A DNA stretch of 48,835 nt, from NCBI GenBank assembly GCA_024699855.1, contig JAMPIQ010000012.1, positions 1 through 48,835 on the forward strand, given 5' to 3'. A program made the translations under genes and the position numbers. The notes beneath the pieces are model-generated. The model was not told the origin of the DNA. It saw only the letters and a list, made by a program, of their open reading frames with translations, and made no database searches. Positions within the stretch are counted from its first letter, which is position 1; the number at the start of each line of letters is the position of its first letter. The DNA comes from Aphelenchoides besseyi (taxonomy: Eukaryota; Nematoda; Chromadorea; Rhabditida; Aphelenchoididae). Below are positions 41,165 to 48,835 of the stretch, in pieces.

Positions 41165-42175
41165 TCATTCGGCTGCAAATTGCACTTTCATGGTGGCCGG
41201 ATCGGATGGTTTCTTCGTAAAGAACGGCAGCATCTCCGAAAGCGGCAGCCGGTGCGAGACGAGCCGCGCCATGACATCGCCATCCGTTTCCAGAATGGCG
41301 AGCGCCTGCGGTATGTTGCGGTTCAACGAATGCGAACCGACAAGCTTCAGCTGACGCCTAAAGATTTCGAAGGGTGCGACCGAAATGCGGGCATCCGGCG
41401 CGCAGACGCCGAAGAACAGCGCCGTGCCGCCATCGGCAACCAGCGGGATCATCGCTTCCGCAACGGGGGCGATACCGGTGGCATCGGCCACGACATCGAA
41501 AGACTTCTGTTGCCGCAGCAGCGCTTCCGAACCGGAAACTACCACCTTAAGCCCGAGACCTTCGGCAAAAGCCAGCCTGCTTTCGTTGATATCGGCAATC
41601 GTCACCGTCTCGACGCCGCGCGCTTTCAACGACAGGGCAAGCAGCAGGCCGATGGGACCGGCGCCAAAAACCAGCGCATTTTCAGCCACCGTTCCGTTCT
41701 CGCCGATACCCGCGCTCTGCATGCCGTTGACGACGCAGGCAAGCGGTTCGGCCAGCGCCGCGACATGATAGGGCATGGAGCCGATGCCATGCAGGTGATC
41801 GGCGCGCACCAGGCTGAATTCCGCGAAACCACCGTTATGGGAGACACCATAGGCCTTCAGCGTGCTGCACAGATTGGTCAGCCCCTTCCTGCAACTCGGG
41901 CAGGTGCCGCACGGCAGATTGGGGTCGACCACCACCCGGTCGCCGGCCTTTATGCCCGTCACATCGGCGGCCACGGCCGCAACTTCACCGGCATATTCAT
42001 GCCCCGGAATGACCGGAAAGGCACCGTCGCCGTAACGCGCGTGGAGAACGTCGATATCGGTGTGGCAAAGCCCCGAAGCCTTGACCCGCACGAGCGCGTG
42101 GCCAGGCGGCAGATCGGCAACGGGAACTTCCGCCAGAACGGCCTGTCCCTTCTCGACGAATTGAATGGCATGCAT
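41165..42175 (-). CDS. Zinc-dependent polyol dehydrogenase, probable D-altritol 5-dehydrogenase
   Basis: 336 residues of the medium-chain dehydrogenase family. Catalytic zinc ligands lie in ASGLCHTDIDV and VIPGHEYAGEV. Structural zinc is held by the four Cys of CGTCPSCRKGLTNLC. The nucleotide motif is VFGAGPIGLLLA. In A. fabrum C58 a PF00107 enzyme encoded with tagK and tagE oxidises D-altritol to D-tagatose; the same neighbours here support that role. ATG 42175 is chosen because GGAG lies 6 bases upstream; 42181 has none at a workable distance. Confidence 0.82.
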   Translation of the reverse strand: MHAIQFVEKGQAVLAEVPVADLPPGHALVRVKASGLCHTDIDVLHARYGDGAFPVIPGHEYAGEVAAVAADVTGIKAGDRVVVDPNLPCGTCPSCRKGLTNLCSTLKAYGVSHNGGFAEFSLVRADHLHGIGSMPYHVAALAEPLACVVNGMQSAGIGENGTVAENALVFGAGPIGLLLALSLKARGVETVTIADINESRLAFAEGLGLKVVVSGSEALLRQQKSFDVVADATGIAPVAEAMIPLVADGGTALFFGVCAPDARISVAPFEIFRRQLKLVGSHSLNRNIPQALAILETDGDVMARLVSHRLPLSEMLPFFTKKPSDPATMKVQFAAE

Positions 42176-42191
42176 GGTCATCTCCGGCTTT

Positions 42192-42967
42192 TCAGCTCAT
42201 CCAGTTGCCGCCGTCGACATTATATGTCTGGGCGAGAATATAGTCGCTGTCGGAAGAGGCGAGGAAAACCGCGAGACCCTTGATGTCATCGGGCGTCGCA
42301 AAACGGCCGATCGGCACGGATTTCGCCACCGCCGCCTTCTTCTCACCCGGCTTCAGGCCTTCCCATTTGGCGAATTCCGCATCGACCACTTCCCAATGCT
42401 CGCCATCCACTACGCCCGGTGCAATGGCGTTGACATTGATGCCGTGCTTGACGAGCGCGCGAGCGCCGCCGACTGCGTGGCCAAGGAAATGATCGCCGCC
42501 TTGGAAGCGCAATAAAGCGTGACGAGCGCTTCGCCGCGACGGCCGGCCTGGCTTGCCATATTGATGATCTTGCCACCGCGCGCCCGCTCGATCATCACAT
42601 TGGAAACCGCCTTCATCATGAACAGCGGTCCCTTGAGATTGATGTCGAAGACCCGCTCATAACTCTGTTCGGTAATGCCGTTGATCGGCGCCATGTCGAA
42701 GATCGCGGCATTGTTGACGAGAATGTCGATGCCGCCGAATTCCTCATCCACCGCCTTCACCACGGCGTCGATCTCGGAAAGATCGGTCACATCCAGCTTC
42801 ACAGCCTTGGCGGCAGGGCCGATGGCGGCGGCGGAAGCCGTCGCGCGGGCAATATCGATATCGGCGATAATCACCTTCGCGCCTTCATCGGCAAAAGCCT
42901 GCGCGAAACCAAGGCCGATGCCGCGGGCGGCGCCGGTAATCAGCGCGACCTTGTTCTTCAATCTCAT
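42192..42967 (-). CDS. SDR polyol dehydrogenase, probable galactitol 2-dehydrogenase (frameshifted)
   Basis: About 257 residues, short-chain dehydrogenase of the SmoS/galactitol dehydrogenase group. NAD motif TGAARGIGLGFA, then NNAAIFDMAPI, the catalytic block NMASQAGRRGEALVTLYCASKAA, and the group's ending YNVDGGNWMS. Two extra bases near 42466 shift the frame inside the expected SAALALVKHGINVNAIAPG. Oxidation of galactitol would give tagatose, the substrate of the kinase at 44875. It starts at 42967, upstream of the zinc dehydrogenase in one minus-strand unit. Confidence 0.85.
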
Positions 42968-43040
42968 GTCGATCTCCGTGATGCATGGCGGGTAATCTGG
43001 CCATGCTCTTTTGTTGTTCGATGCTTTTTTTCCTCACTCC

Positions 43041-43155
43041 CCTCATTCCTGCTTGTTGTAGGAATGCAGCCGACGCGGCTCTCACGCGGCAAGAGAGTCC
43101 TTCCAAACCAAGGACTTGGGCTGGCTAGATTCCTGTGACAAGCACAGGAATGAGG
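43041..43155. repeat. Intergenic palindromic repeat B, copy 1
   Basis: About 115 bases with complementary ends (CCTCATTCCT and AGGAATGAGG), and inner arms such as GGACTTGGGCTGGCTAGATTCCTGTGACAAGCA. The same layout recurs at 48133-48250. It lies between the binding-protein gene (43230) and the SDR gene (42967), accounting for most of that 262-base gap. Confidence 0.78.
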
Positions 43156-43229
43156 AGACGGGTGCGAAAGCCCCACCCATGCCGCCCGCCGCCAAAGTGA
43201 CGAACGGGCGGCACGCCGGGAGGACGCGG

Positions 43230-44543
43230 CTACTTGATGTAGCCCGCGCGGGTCATGTCACGTTCGACCTGTTTCTGTGCGCCTTCGAGCGCCGCATCGA
43301 CGGTCTGCTGGCCGGAGAGGGCTGCCGCGATCTGCTGGCCGACAACCGTACCGATGGACTGGAACTCCGGTATGGCGACGAACTGCACACCGGTATAGGG
43401 CACCGGATCCTTGGTCGGCTTGGACGGATCGGCCGACATGATCGCCTTCAGCACGGTATCCGCGAAAGGCGCGGCCTTCTTGTATTCCGGCAACTCATAG
43501 GTGGATTTGCGCGTGCCCGGCGGCACGGCCACCCAGCCTTCGCTTTCACCAACCGTCTTCACATAGTTCTTTGAGGTCGCCCATTTGACGAAGGACTTGG
43601 CGGTTTCAAGCTTCTTCGTGCTGTTTGGAATGGCGAGGTTCCAGGACCACGACCAGCTCGACCCGTTCGGCGTTGCCTCGACCGGAGCACGCGTAAACGC
43701 GGTCTTGTCGGCAACCTGGCTCTGCTTGGGGTCATAAACGCGGCCCGCCGCTGAGGTGGCGTCAATCCACATGGCGCAACGGCCGGATGAAAACAGCGTC
43801 TGGTTCTCGTTGAAGCCGTTGGCGGCCGCGCCGGGCGGGCCGTAAGACGTCATCAGCGCCACATAATCCGAGATCGCCTTTTTCCAAGGCTCGCTCGTCA
43901 GCTGCGGTTTCCAGTCCATGTCGAACCAGCGGCCGCCATAGGTGTTGATCATGGTGCCGAGGAAGGCCATGTTCTCGCCCCAGCCCGGCTTGCCGCGCAG
44001 GCATATGCCATATTGCTGCTTCGACTTGTCAGTGAGCTTGGCGGCAAAATCCTTGATCTGATCGTAGGTCGGATTGTCCGGCATCTTCAGGCCGGCGGCG
44101 TCGAACAGATCCTTGCGGTAAAGCGTGAACGAGCTTTCGGTGTAGAACGGCACCGCGTAAAGCTTGCCATCGACAGTCAGGCCCTTTTTGATCGGATCGA
44201 GCAGATCGGCGTAATCGTAATCGTCGCCGAGATCGTCGACCGACGCCAGCCAGCCCTGCTTGCCCCAGATCGGCGCTTCGTAACCGCCAATGGTCATGAT
44301 GTCGAACTGGCCGCCATTGGTGGCGATATCGGTGGTGACGCGTTCGCGCAGAACATTCTCTTCCAGCACGATCCAGTTGATCTTGTTGCCCGTCTCCTTC
44401 TCCCAGGCGCTGGAAAGCTTCTGCATGATGATCATGTCGCCGTTATTGACGGTGGCGATGTTGATTTCCTCTGCCTGCGCCAGACCGGCGAAAAGGCCGA
44501 TGCCAACCACGGACGATGACAGAATTCCAGTTAATTTGCTCAT
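43230..44543 (-). CDS. Polyol ABC transporter solute-binding protein
   Basis: 437 residues with signal peptide MSKLTGILSSSVVGIGLFAG, cut after LAQA. The family-1 binding protein of the SmoE/sorbitol type has INWIVLEENVLRERVTTDIATNGGQFDIMTIGGYEAPIW and YTESSFTLYRKDLFDAAGLKMP. The start at 44543 follows AAGGAGGAGC. It is transcribed away from tagK, while the matching permeases are on the other strand after tagE, so this transporter is split over two divergent units. The ligands are probably altritol and galactitol by context. Confidence 0.9.
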   Translation of the reverse strand: MSKLTGILSSSVVGIGLFAGLAQAEEINIATVNNGDMIIMQKLSSAWEKETGNKINWIVLEENVLRERVTTDIATNGGQFDIMTIGGYEAPIWGKQGWLASVDDLGDDYDYADLLDPIKKGLTVDGKLYAVPFYTESSFTLYRKDLFDAAGLKMPDNPTYDQIKDFAAKLTDKSKQQYGICLRGKPGWGENMAFLGTMINTYGGRWFDMDWKPQLTSEPWKKAISDYVALMTSYGPPGAAANGFNENQTLFSSGRCAMWIDATSAAGRVYDPKQSQVADKTAFTRAPVEATPNGSSWSWSWNLAIPNSTKKLETAKSFVKWATSKNYVKTVGESEGWVAVPPGTRKSTYELPEYKKAAPFADTVLKAIMSADPSKPTKDPVPYTGVQFVAIPEFQSIGTVVGQQIAAALSGQQTVDAALEGAQKQVERDMTRAGYIK

Positions 44544-44874
44544 GAGACCCGCTCCTCCTTTACGGATGTCCACGCATAACAATACATGCGTAAATTTTTT
44601 ATCTCGCAAAATCCGCGCTCTTGTCAACGTCCGAAAATAAATCGGAGCATGGAGACATCGTCGCCAGCACCAGTAAATCACTGTTTTAAAACGGATAATA
44701 TCATAAAAAATTATTTCCCAAGGCGTTCCTCTTGCTGCGATGCAACAAAATTTTCGTCATCTCATATATTGACGCGCGTAAATTTTTGAATGATATCCGA
44801 AAACTAGAAGCCCTCGGGAACGGCGGGATTACCTCCGCCAAAAGGACGGGAGCCGAATGCATATGGAGGAGACG
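44544..44874. promoter_or_regulatory. Divergent promoter of the polyol locus with operator-like repeats
   Basis: 331 bases, AT-rich, between the binding-protein and tagK starts. GCGTAAATTTTT occurs twice in direct orientation, at 44588-44599 and 44776-44787, 188 bases apart. The second lies in TTGACGCGCGTAAA (44769-44782), a near-perfect dyad centred on CGCG, as LacI-family operators usually are. The first has the half-site TTTACGCA on the other strand. The LacI protein at 40034 is the obvious candidate to bind them. Confidence 0.55.
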
Positions 44875-45864
44875 ATGAGGCAGACATCCGCACTGGCGCC
44901 GCACACGAAAGGCCCGACCATCACGGCCGGCGAAATCCTCGTGGAGATCATGGCGACGACGGTGGGAAGCGGCTTTCTCGAGCCGCAGGCGCTGATCGGC
45001 CCCTTCCCGAGCGGCGCACCCGCCATCTTCATCGATCAGGTGGCGCGCTGCGGCGGAGCCGCCGGCATCATTGCGGCAGTGGGTGACGACGATTTCGGTC
45101 GTCTCAATGTCGAGAGGCTGCGCGGCGACGGCGTCGACGTCTCAGCCATCGCTACCATCCCCGATCGGCCAACGGGCAGCGCCTTCGTGCGTTACCGGGA
45201 AAACGGCGCAAGGGACTTCGTTTTCAACATCGCCCATTCGGCGGCCAGCGAAACGCATATGACGGCTGAAGCGCAGGCTCTCATCGAAAAAGCCGGCCAT
45301 GTGCATGTCATGGGATCGGCCTTCGCGATTGCCGGCATTGGCGAAATCATTCTCGAAGCCATCAGACGCGTCAAGGCGCGCGGCGGCTCGGTCTCCTTCG
45401 ATCCCAACATCCGCAAGGAACTGGCGCAGGGCGATGCCGGCCGCAGGCTGATCGACGATCTGCTTGGTGTTACCGATCTTCTCCTGCCTTCCGGCGAGGA
45501 ACTTCAGGCGGCCTCCGGGCTGAATGACGAGGAGGCGGCGATTGAAAAGCTGCTTGCCTCCGGTATCGGCGAAATCGTGCTGAAGCGCGGCGCGGATGGC
45601 GCAAGCCATTTCAGCCGCGCCCATGGGCGCATCGACGTCCCCGGCTTGCGGGTCCGCGAAATCGACCCGACCGGTGCCGGCGACTGTTTCGGTGCGACCT
45701 ATCTCACCTGCCGCCGCCTCGGCATGCATCCGCAAAAGGCGCTCACCTATGCCAATGCCGCCGGCGCGCACAATGTCACCCGCCGTGGCCCGATGGAGGG
45801 CGCCGCCAGCCTTTCCGAACTCGACGCCTTTCTGGCCGCGCAACTGTCGGAGGAAATCCTGTGA
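44875..45864 (+). CDS. tagK: D-tagatose kinase, PfkB family
   Basis: 329 residues of the PfkB sugar kinase family. It phosphorylates D-tagatose to D-tagatose 6-phosphate in the A. fabrum altritol/galactitol pathway. Substrate-side block [20 protein letters not shown]; anion hole and catalytic Asp in [21 protein letters not shown] 44875 ([13 protein letters not shown]) follows GGAGGA, but in-frame ATGs at 44863 and 44857 are also possible, the last with AAGGACGGGAG upstream. Its stop overlaps the tagE start as GTGA, so the two are coupled. The specific substrate is inferred from neighbours. Confidence 0.85.
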   Translation: MRQTSALAPHTKGPTITAGEILVEIMATTVGSGFLEPQALIGPFPSGAPAIFIDQVARCGGAAGIIAAVGDDDFGRLNVERLRGDGVDVSAIATIPDRPTGSAFVRYRENGARDFVFNIAHSAASETHMTAEAQALIEKAGHVHVMGSAFAIAGIGEIILEAIRRVKARGGSVSFDPNIRKELAQGDAGRRLIDDLLGVTDLLLPSGEELQAASGLNDEEAAIEKLLASGIGEIVLKRGADGASHFSRAHGRIDVPGLRVREIDPTGAGDCFGATYLTCRRLGMHPQKALTYANAAGAHNVTRRGPMEGAASLSELDAFLAAQLSEEIL

Positions 45865-47139
45865 CCGGTATACTCGAAAATCTCGCCGCGCGCGCGCCGC
45901 TCCGGCAAGCCCGCCGGCATAACCTCCGTCTGCTCCGCCCATCCCGTGGTTCTGCGCGCCGCAATCCGCCGTGCCGCCGCCGGCAAGACACCGGTGCTGA
46001 TCGAGGCGACCTGCAATCAGGTCAATCATCTCGGCGGTTATACCGGCATGACGCCACGGGACTTCGTCAGCTTCGTCAACAGCATTGCCGAGGAAGAAGG
46101 GTTGCCCCGCGAACTGGTGATTTTTGGCGGAGATCATCTCGGCCCCAATCCCTGGCGCAGGGAAACGGCCGAGGAAGCGCTGACAAAAGCCGCCGCCATG
46201 GTCGAGGCCTATGTGACGGCGGGTTTTCGCAAGATCCATCTCGATGCCTCGATGGGCTGCGCCGGTGAACCGGCGGCGCTGGACGACGACACGATAGCCA
46301 ACCGCGCCGCCAAGCTTGCAACCGTCGCCGAAAAGGCGGCCGCGGCTGCCGGCCTGCCGAGACCGCTTTATATTCTCGGCACCGAGGTGCCGGTGCCGGG
46401 GGGTGCGGACCATGTGCTCGACACCGTCGCACCGACGCAGCCGCAGGCGGCGCGCCAAACCATCGACCTTCACCGCGAAATATTCGCGCGACACGGCCTT
46501 TCCGATGCGTTCGAGCGGGTCATCGCCTTTGTCGTGCAGCCCGGCGTGGAATTCGGCAGCGACAATGTCGTCGCTTACGACCCGCAAGCGGCCACCGCCT
46601 TGAGCGCCGTGCTGGACGCCGAACCGCAACTGGTCTTCGAGGCCCATTCCACCGATTACCAGACGCAGGCCGCCCTCACGACACTGGTATGCGATGGATA
46701 TCCCATCCTGAAAGTGGGCCCCGGCCTGACCTTCGCCTATCGCGAGGCGCTTTACGCTCTCGACATGATCGCCTCCGAGATGATCGGCGATTATGGCGAC
46801 CGTCCTTTGGCGCGCACCATGGAGGAGCTGATGCTTTCCTCACCCGGCGACTGGCGCGGACATTACCATGGCGATGACATCACGCTGCGATTGCAGCGCC
46901 ACTACAGCTACAGCGACCGTATCCGCTATTACTGGACGCGGCCGGAAGCGCTTGCGGCCGTTTCCGCCTTGCATAAGGCGCTGGATGGGAAGACAATTCC
47001 CGAACCCCTGCTGCGCCAGTATCTCGGCGAGTTGCCGCTCGCGGCAGTTGCAGGAAAGGATATGGAGGAGGTTCTGGTCGCGGCAGTGGATCAGGTGCTG
47101 GCGACCTACCATGCGGCAACCGGCGAAGATCGTCACTAA
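45861..47139 (+). CDS. tagE: D-tagatose-6-phosphate 4-epimerase, PF08013 (frameshifted)
   Basis: About 426 residues of the GatZ/KbaZ-like family PF08013. In A. fabrum the homologue coupled to tagK epimerises D-tagatose 6-phosphate to D-fructose 6-phosphate, which joins the pathway to central metabolism. Conserved blocks: [45 protein letters not shown] and [11 protein letters not shown]. The GTG start at 45861 overlaps the tagK stop. A missing base near 45905 breaks the frame just after [10 protein letters not shown], and the expected [13 protein letters not shown] is in another frame. No tagatose-bisphosphate aldolase GatY partner is visible, which favours epimerase over aldolase subunit. Confidence 0.87.
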
Positions 47140-47205
47140 GACAATCGTTAAATTGGGATGCCCCGGCGGGAGACGTTGCGGGTATCGGTCAGGGAGGGGA
47201 AACTC

Positions 47206-48081
47206 ATGGCAACCCGAAACACGAGCGGATTAGCGCGGGTCATGCTTGCGCCATCGGTGCTGTTGTTGCTGGTGTGGATGATCGTGCCTCTGGCGATGAC
47301 GCTCTGGTTCTCGTTCCAGAACTACAATCTCCTCAATCCGGCCAATGTCAGCTTCGCTGGTCTGTTCAATTACCAGTATTTCTACACCGACCCGGCCTTC
47401 TTCCAGTCGATCTGGAACACGCTGCTGATCGTCGGCGGCGTGCTTGCTCATCACGGTCATCGGCGGCATCGCCATTGCGCTGTTGCTCGACAATGACATT
47501 TTCGGCCAGGGCATCGTGCGCATCATGATCATCTCGCCCTTCTTCGTCATGCCGCCGGTGGCAGCACTGGTCTGGAAGAACATGATCATGCATCCCGGTT
47601 ACGGCGTGCTTGCCGATCTCTCCCGCTTCTTCGGTTTCCAGCCGGTCGACTGGTTTGCGCAGTTTCCGCTCTTGTCCATCATCATCATCGTCGCCTGGCA
47701 ATGGCTGCCCTTTGCAACGCTGATCCTCTTGACCGCCCTGCAGTCGCTCGATGGCGAACAGAAGGAAGCAGCCGAGATGGATGGCGCCAACTTCGTCAAC
47801 CGCTTCGTCTATCTGACCCTGCCGCATCTGTCGCGCGCCATCACCGTCGTCATTCTGATCCAGACGATCTTCCTGCTCGGCGTTTACGCGGAAATCCTCG
47901 TCACCACCAATGGCGGACCGGGTTATGCCTCCACCAACCTCTTGCCTTCCTCATCTATCGCACAGCACTTCTGGGCTACGACGTCGGCGGCGCTTCGGCC
48001 GGCGGCATCATCGCCGTCATCCTCGCCAATATCGTCGCCATCTTCCTGATGCGCGCCGTCGGCAAGAATCTGGATCGGTAG
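47206..48081 (+). CDS. Polyol ABC transporter permease, MalF/SmoF type (frameshifted)
   Basis: About 291 residues and six helices. It opens MATRNTSGLARVMLAPSVLLLLVWM after a GGGAGGGG. The EAA loop is EQKEAAEMDGANFVNRFVYLTLPHL, and the end is FLIYRTALLGYDVGGASAGG. An extra T near 47447 and two extra bases near 47941 break the frame; the three parts give a complete SmoF-like permease. It follows tagE, in the same unit. Confidence 0.88.
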
Positions 48082-48132
48082 GGGGAGCGCGATATGACCA
48101 TGGTTTTGTTCTCTGGACGGCCTTCCAACCTC

Positions 48133-48250
48133 CCTCATTCCTGTGCTCGTCACAGGAATCCAGCCGACGTGCGTCGGCGCGGCGGGAAGACTCTTTCTCA
48201 GCCCAAAGACTTGGGCTGGCTGGATCCCTGTGACAAGCACAGGGATGAGG
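48133..48250. repeat. Intergenic palindromic repeat B, copy 2
   Basis: Ends CCTCATTCCTGTG and CACAGGGATGAGG pair; inner GACTTGGGCTGGCTGGATCC matches copy 1 at 43041-43155. It lies between the two permease genes of one operon, so it is transcribed and could form a long hairpin that lowers expression of the second permease. Confidence 0.78.
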
Positions 48251-48326
48251 GTGGAGCGGATGTCTCCGTCTCCACACAAAAACAGCGCCGTGCTTTTGCC
48301 GCTATCGCTTCAGGGGAGGTCTAATC

Positions 48327-48835
48327 ATGGCCCGCAAGACAACCACTCGCGCAAAGATCGGCTTTTCCATCGCGGCCTGGGCCGTGGCGCTGCTGCTGTT
48401 CTTCCCGATCCTCTATGCCTTCCTCACCTCGATCAAGACCGAGCCCGAGGCGATCGCCGGCTTCAGCCTCATACCTTCCGGCACCTTCGAGAATTACGTG
48501 ACGGTCCAGACCCAGCGTGACTACTTCAAGCCCTTCATGAACTCGGTGGTGCTGTCGCTCGGCTCGACGATCATCGCGCTGATCATCGCCATTCCCGCCG
48601 CCTGGGCCATGGCGTTTTCGCCGACCAAGCGCACCAAGGACATTTTGATGTGGATGCTCTCCACCAAGATGATGCCGGCCGTCGCCGTGCTGGTGCCGAT
48701 CTATCTGATCTTCCGCAATGCCGGCCTGCTCGATACCCGCATCGGGCTCACCATCATGCTCACCTTCATCAACCTGCCGATCGTCATCTGGATGCTCTAC
48801 ACCTACTTCCGGGAAATCCCCGGCGAGATTCTCGA
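48327..48835 (+). CDS. Polyol ABC transporter permease, MalG/SmoG type (cut by window end)
   Basis: The first 169 codons of a permease, read in frame from the ATG at 48327 after GGGGAGG. It starts MARKTTTRAKIGFSIAAWA with a first helix ending in LLLFFPILYAFLTSIKTEPEAI. STKMMPAVAVLVPIYLIF matches the SmoG-like family, and the frame runs off the window just before the EAA loop (YFREIPGEIL). An ATP-binding subunit is expected further right. Confidence 0.9.
   Translation, partial: MARKTTTRAKIGFSIAAWAVALLLFFPILYAFLTSIKTEPEAIAGFSLIPSGTFENYVTVQTQRDYFKPFMNSVVLSLGSTIIALIIAIPAAWAMAFSPTKRTKDILMWMLSTKMMPAVAVLVPIYLIFRNAGLLDTRIGLTIMLTFINLPIVIWMLYTYFREIPGEIL

Noticed and set aside
45142..46647. 501-codon open frame opposite tagK and tagE
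   Set aside because: Shadow frame; the plus strand has PfkB and PF08013 motifs and coupled starts.
45861..47139. Tagatose-bisphosphate aldolase subunit (GatZ/KbaZ) as the function of the PF08013 protein
   Set aside because: No GatY/KbaY aldolase partner is visible and the gene is coupled to a tagatose kinase, which fits the epimerase role better.

Overview
The window looks like chromosomal DNA of an Agrobacterium/Rhizobium-type alphaproteobacterium. Coding DNA is GC-rich, the genes are mostly sugar and sugar-acid transport and catabolism operons (TRAP and ABC transporters with local regulators), and intergenic palindromic elements of the rhizobial mosaic-repeat kind recur. The galacturonate genes (udh, kdgD, gci, gli, TRAP) and the altritol/galactitol genes (tagK, tagE, altritol and galactitol dehydrogenases) match pathways worked out in Agrobacterium fabrum C58. 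That match is recall of family knowledge, not a search.

Sequence quality shapes the reading. Bases 1 to about 9.37 kb hold no independent genes. They are a noisy reverse-complement copy of bases of about 9.46-17.3 kb, folded around about 9.41 kb. The copy is inflated by insertions and gets worse with distance from the fold. The best explanation is an uncorrected fold-back long read at a contig end. The rest of the window also carries about 20 one- or two-base indels that break 13 otherwise intact genes, which again suggests an unpolished long-read assembly. I annotate those as single genes with probable sequencing frameshifts.

Layout from the fold rightwards: (1) an ABC permease start (9.4-9.8 kb, minus) divergent from an AraC regulator (10.0-11.0 kb). 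(2) A galacturonate/pectin locus (11.0-20.8 kb). Its minus-strand operon is kduI-kduD-kdgD-gci-gli-dctP-dctQ-dctM, and the divergent plus-strand genes are udh, a FadR-type GntR regulator and a KdgF-like cupin. Together these import uronates, oxidise D-galacturonate to galactaro-lactone and on to 2-oxoglutarate semialdehyde, and process unsaturated galacturonate to 2-keto-3-deoxygluconate. A 37-bp palindrome is the likely GntR operator. (3) An M24 peptidase-like gene, then an IS110-family element inserted in the middle of an intergenic palindromic repeat (22.2-23.4 kb). (4) An ABC sugar importer with a fused Gfo/Idh plus aldo/keto-reductase protein (23.5-30.0 kb, minus) and a divergent AraC regulator. 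(5) A cupin-AraC regulator divergent from an Fsr-like MFS transporter, then a LysR regulator (31.0-34.2 kb). (6) A six-gene minus-strand operon with a second TRAP transporter, a GarR-like reductase, an ABM-domain protein and a SAF-domain dehydrogenase (34.2-39.8 kb). (7) A polyol locus (40.0 kb to the end): LacI regulator, zinc dehydrogenase, SDR dehydrogenase and binding protein on minus, and tagatose kinase, tagatose-6-phosphate epimerase and two ABC permeases on plus, the last cut by the window edge.

No rRNA, tRNA, CRISPR array, prophage or toxin gene was seen. The strongest leads are the fold-back, the IS110 element with its repeat target and candidate bridge RNA, the fused oxidoreductase, the 37-bp operator, and the TRAP/SAF operon, whose substrate I cannot assign.
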